A stretch of DNA of 60,756 bases from Intoshia linei (lineage: Eukaryota; Orthonectida; Rhopaluridae). A program made the translations under genes and the position numbers. Below the pieces are notes generated by a model that saw nothing but the letters and a program-made list of their open reading frames with translations, was not told the origin of the DNA and did no database searches. Below, one piece after another: positions 26,781-37,778 of the stretch (within the stretch, counting starts at the first letter, position 1; each line of letters starts with the position of its first letter). The stretch lies in assembly GCA_001642005.1 (NCBI GenBank), contig LWCA01000076.1:1-60756 (forward strand), written 5' to 3'.

Positions 26781-27125
26781 TCATTTGCCCCTCCAGAAAA
26801 TTTTAAAATAATTATTTACTATGAAAAATATGTCCACCCTATTGTACAGGTACATTAATTTACACACAAAATTAAGTAATCTTGCTGTCAAAATGTACGG
26901 AAAGGTTGTTTGAAGCATATAAATATTATAAAATATAATTTTATGATTGCAATCTATGTCTCGATAATATTTTGTAGGATCAATGCAAAGACATTTCAAA
27001 TGTCCAACTACTATACAAAGTGGATTTTCCTGATTAAAACATAACGATTGGCATGAGTGTACTATATAAATATAAAAGCATATAAATATTATAAAATATA
27101 ATAACATATAGTTAGTCGGAAGCAT
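26781..27125 (-). CDS. Putative secreted Cys-rich protein or first exon
   Basis: Met at 27125 followed by a strong signal peptide (about residues 7-23, LLYFIIFICFYIYIV) with a likely cut before SCQSLC. A small Cys-rich stretch (six Cys within about 35 residues, ending IDC at about 59) follows, then lower-quality sequence that may be intron. Candidate donors exist at about 26900 and 26806. It may be the N-terminal exon of the sushi gene, which lies downstream on the same strand and has no identified start, or a separate small secreted protein. Confidence 0.4.
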   Translation of the reverse strand: MLPTNYMLLYFIIFICFYIYIVHSCQSLCFNQENPLCIVVGHLKCLCIDPTKYYRDIDCNHKIIFYNIYMLQTTFPYILTARLLNFVCKLMYLYNRVDIFFIVNNYFKIFWRGK

Positions 27126-27209
27126 AAATTCTTATTTATATTATGTAAGTAATTGATTTAAAAATGTATGTCTATTTATTTATATGTCTGTTCCAGTTTA
27201 TTTAAGAAA

Positions 27210-27695
27210 GTAAGAGTAGTCGAGTTTTAAAAATTCCATATTTTTATTTCATTTTTTCGAGGGTGATGTTTTAACTAAAATATCATTTTCAGAATTTGAG
27301 TGCTTCATGGTTAAAAACCCAATTTGCCAATTTTGTTTAAAAAATATATAACAATTTTTAGAATTGTACTGTTCTTTATTTTTAATATTATACACACATT
27401 CTATCTAATAAATTAAAAAAATGAAATAATAATTGTTTTTAAAATTCTTTACGCAAATATCAAAAAAAGAAAATTAAATGGGAATAATTCACTTTAAATT
27501 AAAATGTAATATGATATGACGGGTTTACGTGAAACAGGTTGGGAACCACTCCTTTAAAGGGTTGATAATAGTGAATAGTAGGATTTTTAAGTTATATTTT
27601 CTTATTGAATTTATTTTTTTAGTAGAATAAGAATGTGCCCTCCGCAGATATAGATGATGTTTGTATGTAGTACCTAACAGTCAACTACAATAGTA
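27210..27695 (+). mobile_element. Helitron 3' portion, degraded end
   Basis: Matches 49700-50000 block by block ('cacacattctatctaataa', 'ttgggaaccactc', 'gatgatgtttgtatgtagta'). The 3' hairpin is present but mutated, and the final CTAG reads 'ctaca'. The 5' half is missing. Confidence 0.7.
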
Positions 27696-27874
27696 GTAAT
27701 AAATGAACATTTTTGTGAATTATTTATAATAAATTTTGAAAAATTGATAAATAAACTTTAATTTTACGGTCAGTGTAACATTTCTGCAATCATGAACACT
27801 TAAATAATCCAATCCCAAATGTTCACATAGTAGAGAGTAACTTGTTCTATCGTAAAAATAATGAATTTACCTGT

Positions 27875-28870
27875 AGTAAATATTCATAGATATAATGATA
27901 CTATATGTTACTACATTGATATCTAGATATAGTCACGTTCGATTACTTAAATTTCTAAGATTCGGTCCGCCAAAACAAATACAGACCGACATCGGTAGAC
28001 AATTCGAAGCGGCATTAACTAAAGTACTATCCAAACCTTTTGGAGTGTCATTAACTCAAGGAAAAGCTTATAGGTAGCAGGAAATCGGTACTGTAGAACG
28101 GCTTAATAGAATTTTTCGCAAAAAACTAAGAACCAGATGTCAAGAAGATTTTGAGAACTGGGATGAATATATAGATGATATTCTTACAAGTCAACGATTT
28201 TTAATTAATTGACGTACATCAGCTAATCCTTTCGATATGATATATAAATCCAATAACAGTGACAATGAAGAAATATTCAAAAAAAAGGTTGAATTCGACA
28301 ATCGTAATTATGTGGATCGAATGAAATATAACTACGATAAACGTGTCCAGAAAAGTAAAAGTTACCACATTGACAATTATATTTCTAAAAAACCAATTAA
28401 AGCAAAGGAATAAAAATTATACAAACCACGAAGCGATCAAAACAGGGTTTGTAAGTCTCCACCACATCTCTCAAATTATGATGCAACAATTAGCCAGGTT
28501 TGTTCTAACAAACCAACCGATAATGCGTGCATTTTAATGCAAATAATTCTCAACAATTATATTTCTTCAACTATTGACACACAAATATAATAAAAAAATT
28601 AAAGTCACCTGATTGTGACATGGAATCACGTCTAAACGAGCAGTGTCAAAGGCACTACGAGTATATACTCGACTGTTGTCTTAGCGAAAATATCCGCCTG
28701 TCCGAATATCCTCACATTGATAAAAAAAAAATTTTTTTGTCCCACATTTCTCTTATTTAAGGAGGAGTAGTAAATATCCATAGATATTTACTATTTACTA
28801 AAAATATATTGATACTATATGTTATTATACTCTCCAAAAATCTTAATTATTATTTTAAATTATTGTATAA
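27875..28870 (+). mobile_element. Broken Ty3/gypsy-type LTR retrotransposon (integrase end)
   Basis: Frames around 27895-28077 and on to about 28400 resemble the integrase C-terminal half: a QTD.GRQFEA block (second catalytic Asp), then a GTVERLNR block (catalytic Glu) and a W.EYI motif. In-frame stops (28075-28077 and 28210-28212) show it is dead. A purine tract 'aaggaggag' near 28760 is followed by 'tagtaaatatccatagat', which resembles 27877 ('tagtaaatattcatagat') just before the coding part. The flanking copies look like LTR starts, suggesting a large internal deletion. Gag, protease and reverse transcriptase are absent. Confidence 0.7.
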
Positions 28871-30407
28871 TTAATACATATTGGAGGATCCGGCTTATTT
28901 ACATCATCATCATCCATGCAAAATAAATGCAATATCAACAACAATAAGAGCAAATGCAACAATAAATCTAAATTTTTATTTGATGTGATGTTATTACATC
29001 ACGTCATGTAGTAGAATTAAATATCTACTGAACTAATGGCTCTCAATATTTTTCGTTTGCGTCATGTAATTTTCAAAAATTTTCTGCATTAATAAATGTA
29101 TATAACTACAAATACATATTATATAAATAAACTACAATGAAAAAGTATTATTATTACTACTATTGTACAATGAAAAAGTATGCAAAATTACAGATTTATT
29201 GAAACCTTTATTCCGATTAAAAATGTATTTAAAAAAATCCTATGATCTTTGTCACCCATGTTGAAACCCACTTTCTGTAAAGTATATAAATTTATATTTT
29301 ACATGTATACATTGTATATGTATTTTACGTGAATTTTGGCAGTCCATTTTATAATGTGATATATTTTTAATTAATATATAAGTTATAATGATGGTATAAA
29401 TTATTTAATTGTAAAAATTAAAATATAATCAGTTTTACATTCATTGACATTAAAAAAATTTTACTTTGATCACTTTCGACCAATTAACGAATAAACGTGC
29501 CACTTTTCATTTATACGATTGTTAATATTAACAGCTCCAATTTAGTTACTATTGCAATGGTCAATCGGGTTGGAATTGTATATGGATAAATCAATAAATA
29601 TTTATTGTGGATATTCATTCATATTGTATTATTGGTGACAATATTGTTATTACTATTTACACTACAAAATAACAAGTTTTATTGATCAAATTTTAAAAAT
29701 ATGTATGCATTATCAGTGTAATTTAAGATTCTTCACGATCAAAAAGGCATATTACCATTCAATCACGTAATGCTTTACAAATTTTTAAATTAAAATTTAT
29801 CAAATTAAACAATTGGCTTGATAATCTCGTTAATAATCTACATTACACTATTATCAATATTAAAATATTAATAACTAAGCTACAATATTGAACAGTAACT
29901 GTAGTTATCAGTGTCACTAATTTGGAACTGAATTATCGTTTAATTGTTTTTAGAAATTATAATTATATTGTCGATCCCATTATTATCGGAATTGTGTATG
30001 TTTTTTAATGTTAAACTTGATAATTGAAATGCGTTAATATGAATTACCATGTACTTTTTAGTACGCATTTTTATGTTTATTTCTATGAAAAAAATTGTTA
30101 ATATAATTGAAATCCAAACTTTGCATGATTTTATATCTATATCTCAGCAACTAATTTATTTGCAGTGATATTTACATAATTTTGTTTATACCTTATTTTA
30201 ACTTTTAGACTTTCTGTGATATACTCATCAATTTGTCATTTATCTAAGCTGACGAACTCCATTTCTGTAAAAACTTGCAGAATTCAAGAATTTAACACTA
30301 TTGCTCATATTTATACATATTTTGTCAGCAGGAAACCTCCATAGGATTTTGTAATTATCAAAACTTTAAAAAATAATATATTATTTTAAGCTAATTTCAA
30401 TCTTAAA
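28871..30407. other. No gene seen
   Basis: AT-rich spacer before the PRL gene. Around 28880-29040 it may contain the remainder of a retrotransposon LTR ('catcatcatcatccatgc', 'gatgtgatgttattacatcac'). No exon was found. Confidence 0.4.
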
Positions 30408-31202
30408 ATGAATCAGATCTGTATCGAATATCGAAATTTGCGTTTTATTGTGACGTCTGCTCCTCATGATGTTTTCATGAATAACTACATAAATGTAATT
30501 TTTATATAATTTTTAATTTCATTTAAATTTTAAAGATGTTAAAAAGTCATCAGGTAACTGATCTTATAAGAGTTTGCGATGTTAATTATTCAGTTGAAAC
30601 TGAAATGTGGCGAAATGCCAATATTAATATTGAAGATTGGCCTTTTACAGACGGCGACGGCCCACCAGTCGATATTGTCAAAAAATTTCTCTTATTAGTT
30701 AAAAATCGGTTGAAGAATAACCCTGGCTCATGTATCGCAGTTCATTGTGTTTATGGTTTAGGAAGGTTCGAATTATTATATTGTAGTTGTAATAATATTT
30801 AGATCTGTGGCTTTAGTTGCTATTGCACTTATAGAATTTGGCTTAAATTCCAAGCAAGCTGTTGAGTATATTCGAAAGTAATTTTTATAAATTTTATTCC
30901 CTTTGCAATATAAAATTCATTTACTTGTATACATAAAATTAAAATAAAAACAAGTTTTAATATTTATTTTTGGAACTGACATTTGTACTGTATAATTATT
31001 ATTTTCTATTAAAACTTGACATTATCTTATCCTCTGATAATGTGCGCAAATTTTACATATATGTATAATTATTTTGTTTAGTATCAGGAGAGGCGCCTTA
31101 AACACAAAACAGGTCAAATATTTGCAGAATTACTCTCCACGACTAAGTAGCGTAATTAAAAACTGGAAATATAAGGCGCTCACAACATTTTCACGTGGAT
31201 AA
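30408..31202 (+). CDS. PTP4A: PRL-type phosphatase (PTP4A), 4 exons
   Basis: Small dual-specificity-like phosphatase; relatives also bind CNNM magnesium transporters and act at membranes. Exons 30408-30494, 30536-30765, 30803-30877 and 31082-31202 join in phase to 170 residues (human PTP4A1 has 173). Seen: FIVTSAP near the start, a conserved RVC Cys, DWPFTDG with the general-acid Asp68, and the P-loop HCVYGLGRS with Cys100 and Arg106. The last motif has Tyr where the family has Ala, and Ser after the Arg where PRLs usually have Ala. The C-terminal IRRGALNTKQVKYL block matches the family. The protein ends in TTFSRG and has no CaaX prenylation box, unlike typical PRLs. A further exon after 31202 is not needed for length. 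Confidence 0.9.
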
Positions 31203-31510
31203 TATAGTACCTGTATTTAACTATAGCTACAGCCATGTTTTAATAAATGATTTGTGTCACGTATCACATTCAAGTTATAATTTCCTTTGATTAGTATTAT
31301 AATCGACATAATTATGTCCCAGTATCTTTATTAGTAATTAATTAATACATAGAAAATTCAAAACCTGATAATTCTGTTTAATTTGAAGTGTTAAGTATCT
31401 TCACTGTTGACACATTTTTCTTAAACCAACAATGATATGTAGAATATTCAAAAACGAAAACTAAATCTATTAAGTGGAAAACCAATAAACGTATAATGTA
31501 TTGAAAATAA
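31203..31510. other. Convergent spacer, no gene seen
   Basis: Separates the PRL (+) and WDR13-like (-) 3' ends. Nothing was recognised beyond AT-rich sequence. Confidence 0.4.
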
Positions 31511-34500
31511 TTACAAATTATTAGTTTCAGCAATGATAATATTTCCATTGATGGTACCACATATAAAATAATCCAAATTTTTTGGAAAATGAGAATCAAT
31601 GACGGGTTCTTTATTAGTTAGAATTAAAGTATCAAATTGAGAAATTGCATTATCATTAATATAATAAAAATTGACAAATCCATCGCTAGTTCCACAAACT
31701 ACAATAAATGAATTAATTTTTCAATCATGGTCTCTATTTTTTAAGTTTCAATTTCGAGCGTGAATTTTAATTAAATTTTAAGAAATGCTCCCCAAACGTT
31801 ACTACATTACTTTTACGTTCGTAGTAGGATATTAAAAATTATTTTTGTATTTGCTCATTTACATGCTTAATATAATCAAAGGAATTACAAAAACAAATTG
31901 AATACTTTGACGTCTTTAAGAGATTATAATTTGATATAAAATGCCCCCTAATATCAAGATTTTCTTGATTGTGGCGTATACGTTGAAAAGGTTGAACGGC
32001 AAAGTTTGTATCAATTCTAAAAGTGAATCCACAATAATAGAAATGTCAAACTACCTGAGTATGTAAATAAAATTATCTGAACAATTCGCCAATAAATAAA
32101 TTCTTCTATTTTTTGTCAATTTTTGAGAATCATGAATATCCAGATTATTTATTGTGTATTGAGGTGATACTAGAGTTCTAAAATTAATTGTAGTATAGTT
32201 TTCACATCCTTACTTATATAAGTATATTATATAGCATATTATAATATGCTACGCAATATTTGTGTGTTTTCCACTTTATTGAAATAACTACCAGTCTTAG
32301 AATTTTATAAAGTCCAGATTTCAATTACAGTTTTTTCTGGGACATGTAATAAGATAAATTTCAACCTCCCAAACTCACATCTTACGGGTCAAAAACCCCA
32401 GTTGTCTTTTTTTTGAAAATCAAACGAGTTGGAGAATTTAAAAAGATACATACGCTGATAGGGATTTTAAAATCCTAAATTTAAATTTAAAAAAATTATT
32501 TCTTCAGGGCCAAAACCACAAATTACCCTTCTTTTTTTAATGAAAACAGCCCTAGAATTTCAAAAAATTTACAGGTTGTACAGTTGTATCCTGTTAACAC
32601 ACAGAAAATTTCAATCCAAATAAGTGATGACTTCACGGTCAAAAAAGCATTTTAGTATTCATATATTTTTTTTCTGAAATATTTTATTAAAAATGTGAAA
32701 TAATTAACGTTCCGAAAATTAAGAAAAAAAGATTATTCTGATAGAGCTTATACGGAATTTAGTTTCCGCAAACGCGTTACCGGTAGTGGAAATTAGGAAA
32801 AGTACCGTCTCCAATAGATACATAAAACATAATAATGCTTCATACACATATTTTTGTTATGATTTGACCTGAATTAGATGATTTAAAATATAAACAATTG
32901 ACATTGAATTTACATTAACTTAGTAATAGTTATAATAGTTAGTCAGTAATAGATAAAAGTAAATAAGAATTGAAATTATTCCTATAATTAAATAAATTTT
33001 TATCTATTAAAGTAAAATAACATCAAATTAATACACTAATATATAAAAAATTTTTGATTAAAATAAAAATATTGATCCTACAATTTCAAAAATGTGCATT
33101 GAACGCCTACACATTTCCAATAAAGAAATATGGGTGAAAATCTATATAATTCATTCCTATGGAATTTTTTTCATTGCTACGCATTTTCAAAACATTTAAA
33201 TAAAAACTGCAATGTGCCTCGGCAGAGCTAGGTTCTGTTTGTACGTAGTACATAACAGTCAACCTAGTTAAATATAAATATTATGCAAGTTTACATTTAA
33301 ATTTAAAAAATACCGTTTGTGCTTTCTAATTCGACAAGAATCAACCATCATTACTTTTAAGGTACAAACATTCCCATGATTATCTCCTATCCAAAAATAA
33401 CTACCAGTTGCATCGAAAACCATACATCTGATGGAGCCATTCGATTTAATTCCTTCATTAACCTAAATAACAAGTTACACAAAACCTGACTAAATTACGT
33501 AGCTACTATAAAATCATTTTCTCTAAAATTTCCTTATAGTCCATTGTTATTATTCAACTAATAATGTAGTAGTGTCAGGGTCAAAATCCCCAAATTTATG
33601 CATCATGTTACCGTGTTCCTACTACAATGTAGTAATTAAAAAATGGTTTCCAAAATATTAAAAATTTAAAACAATGGACCCTTAAATAATAAACTGAGAC
33701 TACAGCAGTGTGGCCACTATTTTTTAGTCGTGGGCGTATTGCAGTCACAATTACAATTGCTATAAATCAGGGGTCGGAACTTTTTTCATTTCGTGGGCCA
33801 ATTTTTTATATCAAAAAATTATGAGCCCCGTTTTTGAAAATTTACACATGGTAGATTTCAATTTTAACTAAAGAGAAAAGGTTATAGTATATTGAACAAA
33901 ATAATATCCGGGACGATCTGAAAATTCAGTATTAAAATGAGCCAATTATAGAAAAAACCCGTGTTTCAAAGTTGAAAAATTAAAAATAAATAATTTACAT
34001 ATTTACTCAGGACCACCAAAATTATTATGTGGACCACTGGTTAACACCCCTTATATAAATGATAAACATATTAGTGTATTCATAAATCTAATATTTTAAG
34101 TTATTGTAAAAACACGCAATTACCTTTCCCGTTGAAATATTACACAGTCGGATCCATCCGTAGTCATCACCAATCTAATTATAACAATTCATATAAAACT
34201 AAAAATTACAAATAAAAAGTTGCTGTTGAGTTTGTAAAACAAACACACATTTACTTTCCTTTTAATTTTAGAGTTTATTATTCTAAGAGGTTTTCTTAAA
34301 TTTTTAGACCATATTATTATCGTTCCAATTTCAGATACTGAAGCAAAAATATCACCTGTGCTATTCCAGTCAACATCTAATATATATAAAAATAAATACA
34401 CATCAAGCATTTCTAGTTTTATTACCAGCAAAATTAACAAATTAATTTAATTTTGTAAAATACTTTACAGCAGAGTTGCAAGATGTTGGGATTTTATCCC

Positions 34501-35030
34501 AAAACCTAAACGACCGCTACATTATTATTTCAAAAACCACACTTTTATTCCACCATTAATAAAATTTACAGTGCCATAAGTTTTAATAAAAAATTCCACT
34601 TCAAACACCCAGAGAAAAATCGACTTTTACCGATATTTATTTGAAAAATTCAATTAATCTAACCAAATATAAAAAATCTAATTTTTTCAATATTTTTTGA
34701 TATAATCAAAACTAAATCTTTAGATAATTCTGAGAAAAACCCTTTAATTTTTTAATAAATATTTTATATTTCATGTTTCCTATAATACGTACACTAATTT
34801 AATCAAGAACCACTGCTCTAAATGTATCAAACCATAATTATTACACTTTGATACTGACTAAATTAAAAATATGGAATATAATATACCACAGACATTGCAA
34901 TTATGACCAACAAAAAATTGTATTATAGGATTTGCATATGAGATATTTGTAAGGCACATCATTGATATACGACCATCCTTGGAAGCACAAAGCAGATTAT
35001 TGCCATTTGGTGAAAATTTTAAACAATTTA
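31511..35030 (-). CDS. WDR13: WD40 protein resembling WDR13, 7 exons seen, 5' end missing
   Basis: Beta-propeller scaffold; WDR13 is a nuclear WD40 protein. Exons right to left: 35030-34887, 34376-34255, 34174-34124, 33462-33314, 32177-32055, 32016-31889 and 31698-31511, all phase-compatible. Repeats visible: VNCLKFSPNGNNLLCASKDG, VDWNSTGDIFASVS..IIIWS, SIRCMVFDATGSYFWIGDNHG and FFCGTSDGFVNFYYI. The last repeat ends the protein shortly after GTINGNIII. The order SIRCM.FD..G...G..G, then a region without repeats, then C.TGS-like and a final propeller blade, fits the C-terminal two thirds of WDR13. An N-terminal third (about 200 residues) is not found. The vinculin exons upstream end in the same phase (1) in which this gene begins, so a joined transcript cannot be excluded. 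Confidence 0.72.
32207..33267 (+). mobile_element. Complete Helitron (1,061 bp) in a WDR13 intron
   Basis: Best copy of the family. It starts TCCTTACTTATATAAG after A (32206) and ends CTAG (33264-33267) before T. No coding sequence, so it depends on an autonomous relative. It lies in the intron 32178-33313, 29 nt from the splice acceptor side. Without it that intron would be 75 nt. Confidence 0.88.
33228..33267 (+). promoter_or_regulatory. Helitron 3' terminal hairpin
   Basis: CTAGGT.CTGTT / AACAG..ACCTAG arms enclose a second palindrome TGTAC-GTA-GTACA. Unlike classical Helitrons, where the hairpin lies about 10 nt before the end, the terminal CTAG is itself the outer part of the stem. Equivalent hairpins end at 23022, 50000, 53038 and 37177. 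Confidence 0.75.
33768..34052. mobile_element. hAT-like MITE in a WDR13 intron
   Basis: Starts CAGGGGTCGG and ends ..ACACCCCTT. The flanking octamers CTATAAAT and ATATAAAT agree at 7 of 8 positions, fitting a hAT target duplication. Internal 'cgtgggcca' and 'gtggaccac' words are typical of hAT derivatives. Confidence 0.65.
34470..34815 (+). repeat. Dispersed hAT-like non-autonomous repeat, copy 2
   Basis: Shares 'agatgttggga', 'cattattatttcaaaaa' and 'ccaccattaataaaa' with the copy at 11455-11600. The right side ends near 'aagaaccactg', a hAT-type terminus. It is in an intron of the WDR13-like gene. Confidence 0.6.
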
Positions 35031-35102
35031 CTAAAATTTTATTGAATTAATAATTCCAAATAAGAAAAGGGTAAGAACCCATGCTCAATCCACTGTTTAA
35101 TC

Positions 35103-35199
35103 CAGCAGTTTCCAAACCTTTATTTGCATTGTTACCCTGCTAGAGTAAAAATTTATGTTGAAATAGGGGTCCGCCGATTTTTAAGTTTAAGAACCACTG
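35103..35199. mobile_element. Short hAT-like MITE (97 bp)
   Basis: CAGCAGTTTCCAAACC on the left faces ..AAGAACCACTG on the right (inverse CAGTGGTTCTT). No convincing target duplication. Confidence 0.5.
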
Positions 35200-35569
35200 T
35201 TGTAAATGTTTGTTTATTTTTTATGAAAAATTCACAAAAACATACTAGATTTTGGGTGAACATTAAATATGTTTTCCGATGATCCAAATTGTAAAGAACT
35301 AAAAAATATAAGTTAAAATATGTCCAAAAATAAACCAATAAGATTTATATTTCAAGTCTAGTATTTTTTTTCTAGTTTCAAGATAATTTTCAGTTTTCTA
35401 AATGTTAGATTTAGCAAATTTCATTTATATTTTAGTCAATTTATTATTCAAGATTTTAAAGAACACAAATCAGTTGTTTCGAAAGTTAGAAGCGTACTTT
35501 TGGGGTTTTTAGAGAATTTTTTTCTATATGTTTTTAATGTTTTAATTATAATGCTCTTAGAATATACAA

Positions 35570-35727
35570 ATAAAAAATTGTCTTAACACGTTTGGGTACG
35601 ATTCTTTTAAAAGATTGTGAATAGTGGTCTTTATATGAAAGATTTTATTTTTTTGGTAGAATAATAAAAGCACGCTCTCAGAATAGCTAGGTGCTGTTTG
35701 TACAAAGTACAAAACAGCCAAGCTATT
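35570..35727 (+). mobile_element. Helitron 3' end fragment
   Basis: Carries 'acacgtttgggtacg', 'attgtgaatagtgg' and the terminal hairpin 'gctgtttgtacaaagtaca'. The end reads 'aagctatt' instead of CTAG followed by T. The preceding 35200-35569 shows no gene. Confidence 0.65.
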
Positions 35728-36099
35728 AAAATATATAAATTCTTCAATGGAATAAATTTTTCATTTTAATAAAATACATCATTCATGCTATATATCTCTA
35801 CATACTTTTTTGAAAGTTTATTTAGCTAACAGGCAGGCCAAAAAAAAAAAAATTTGTATTTTTTTTCAAAATTATTATTTCTCCAAAATTTCCAACATTG
35901 CAAACTTTAGAGTGTAAAGTTTTTTGGAATCAGATCAACGAATTTTTTATCTAAAAGTTTGCTAAAATTGGATTTTTTCACATATTTGACTAAATTGAAT
36001 AAAATATGTTAAAAATTTATCATTCACCCTAATCATCTAAAATTTTAGTATTCACCCCCTCATAAAAATAGTCACCCCATGAGAAGCACTGCTTTAGAC

Positions 36100-36470
36100 C
36101 AGTGTTTCCCAACCTTTTTTATGCTAGGCCCCTCTTTTACTCTTAAAAAAATCCCAGGCCCCACTGAAAAAAAATTCGAGTGAATTATAATAAATTAATC
36201 ATAAAAACAATAATAATGTATTTTTGTATTTTTAGAATTAATGAGACGATTGAGCCTGACCATTCTGACAGAGTTTATTAATATTAGGTACTAATGTTTT
36301 GAGCTTTAATCGCTAAATAAGAGGATGGAAATGGCAACAAAGCAATCCTAGCAAAAGTAGTTAAAGTCGAATAATTTTGTAAATTTGGCATTTTGCATAT
36401 ACTCATCAATTTAGTTGAATTTGAATTCAATAGCCCACGATCATTAAAGATATACTCCCTCTGTTCCAAA
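36100..36470 (-). pseudogene. hAT transposase C-terminal fragment with terminal repeat
   Basis: The element end at 36100 reads CAGTGTTTCCCAACCTTTTT, a standard hAT terminus. Inside, a minus-strand frame (36284-36469) contains FARIALLPFPSSYLAIKA, close to the LLPFPSSYL..A block of the hAT dimerisation domain of ZBED-type transposases. The rest of the transposase is missing. It may belong to the same family as the relic at 51569-52430. Confidence 0.6.
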
Positions 36471-36720
36471 ATAATGTTTATATTTGGGATAAACCTTTCC
36501 GATTATCACTGTTTTTGGTGAACTTTAAGTTTTATTAATTTTCTTTGATAGATTACAATCTAATATGCCTGGACTAACATAAATTTCTGCTAATTTGCAA
36601 GTTTATACTTATTTGACTGTCATTATTTTTTTTGTTGCAGGTATAAACCTAAAATAGCTACAAAAAGATTACGTCCAACGTACCATGTACTTGTCTAATG
36701 NATGTTATGTATGTAAGGGT
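36455..36720 (+). mobile_element. Stowaway-like (mariner-type) terminus
   Basis: Begins CTCCCTCTGTTCCAAAATAA after TA, very like the terminal repeat of Stowaway MITEs known from plants. A matching right end is not found; the stretch contains an ambiguous base at 36701. Confidence 0.35.
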
Positions 36721-36844
36721 TAATAGCAAAAATAAAAAACAATATTTTATAATTTTTTAAATACAAATTTAAAGCTAAAATTACATATCTATGAATGTTT
36801 TAAAAATCTACGGATTTTACAATCAAACATTATCATTAATTAAA

Positions 36845-37177
36845 ATTTAAAAAAATTATATTTTCAGGGCCAAAACCCCAAATTACCCTTCTTTTTTTAA
36901 TGAAAACAGCCCTAGAATTTCAAAAAATTTACAGGTTGTACAGTTGTATCCTATTAACACACACAGAAAATTTTAATCCCAATAAGTGACTACTTCATAG
37001 TTTCTTTCACACTTTCAATCTCAGAAATTTGATATAATAATTATTATAATGACATGGTACTAGAAATTAAAAATAAAAATTTGCTTCACACGTTTGGGTA
37101 TCATTAGTTTCAAAGATTGGTTAAGTAAGTCAGCAGAGGTAATGCTGTTTGTATGAAATACAAAACAGCCTAGCTAG
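36845..37177 (+). mobile_element. Helitron, internally deleted 3' part
   Basis: Blocks 'cagggccaaaacccc', 'tgaaaacagccctag' and 'gttgtatcctattaac', then a jump to the 3' hairpin and the end CTAG (37174-37177) followed by T. The 5' end is missing. Confidence 0.7.
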
Positions 37178-37778
37178 TAATTCTATATTCGTCGTATTCA
37201 TAATATCATAATCGTATTATATTAAATCAAATTTAATATTTCAAATAACGACAAGTTTATAAGTATGCATTGATTGTGTCTAAATTTTATGATTTTCAAA
37301 TGTATTTTAAGACTAACTCATCAATTCAATGTTGTTTAATATATTTTTATCATGAAATTTATGCTATACTTCCAGAAAATACAACGTATGTACTTATGTA
37401 TTTTCACCGGTTATTTAAAAACTAACATTGCTAGAATTTTAAAAACCACAAATTCTAATTCAGTTGTTCCAATAAGTATTTACGATAAATTACATTCTTA
37501 GAATTTTTATATGTTCAATAACTCAAATTACCGTTTTATTACCCATATTTTGCAAATTAGAAAAAATATTTAATAATTAAGACTTAAAATTTATAAAAAA
37601 AATTTTACCTTAAGAAATTCCAACCGAAATGTTCAAATTTACAAAATTTTAAATTAAATTCGAAACTAATAATCGTACATATGGAGGATACACGTGATCT
37701 ATGGTGCTCAAATTGAGTACGCGGACCCCAGGATCAATTTGATATTTTTATATAAATATAATAATCTCTATTATAAAC

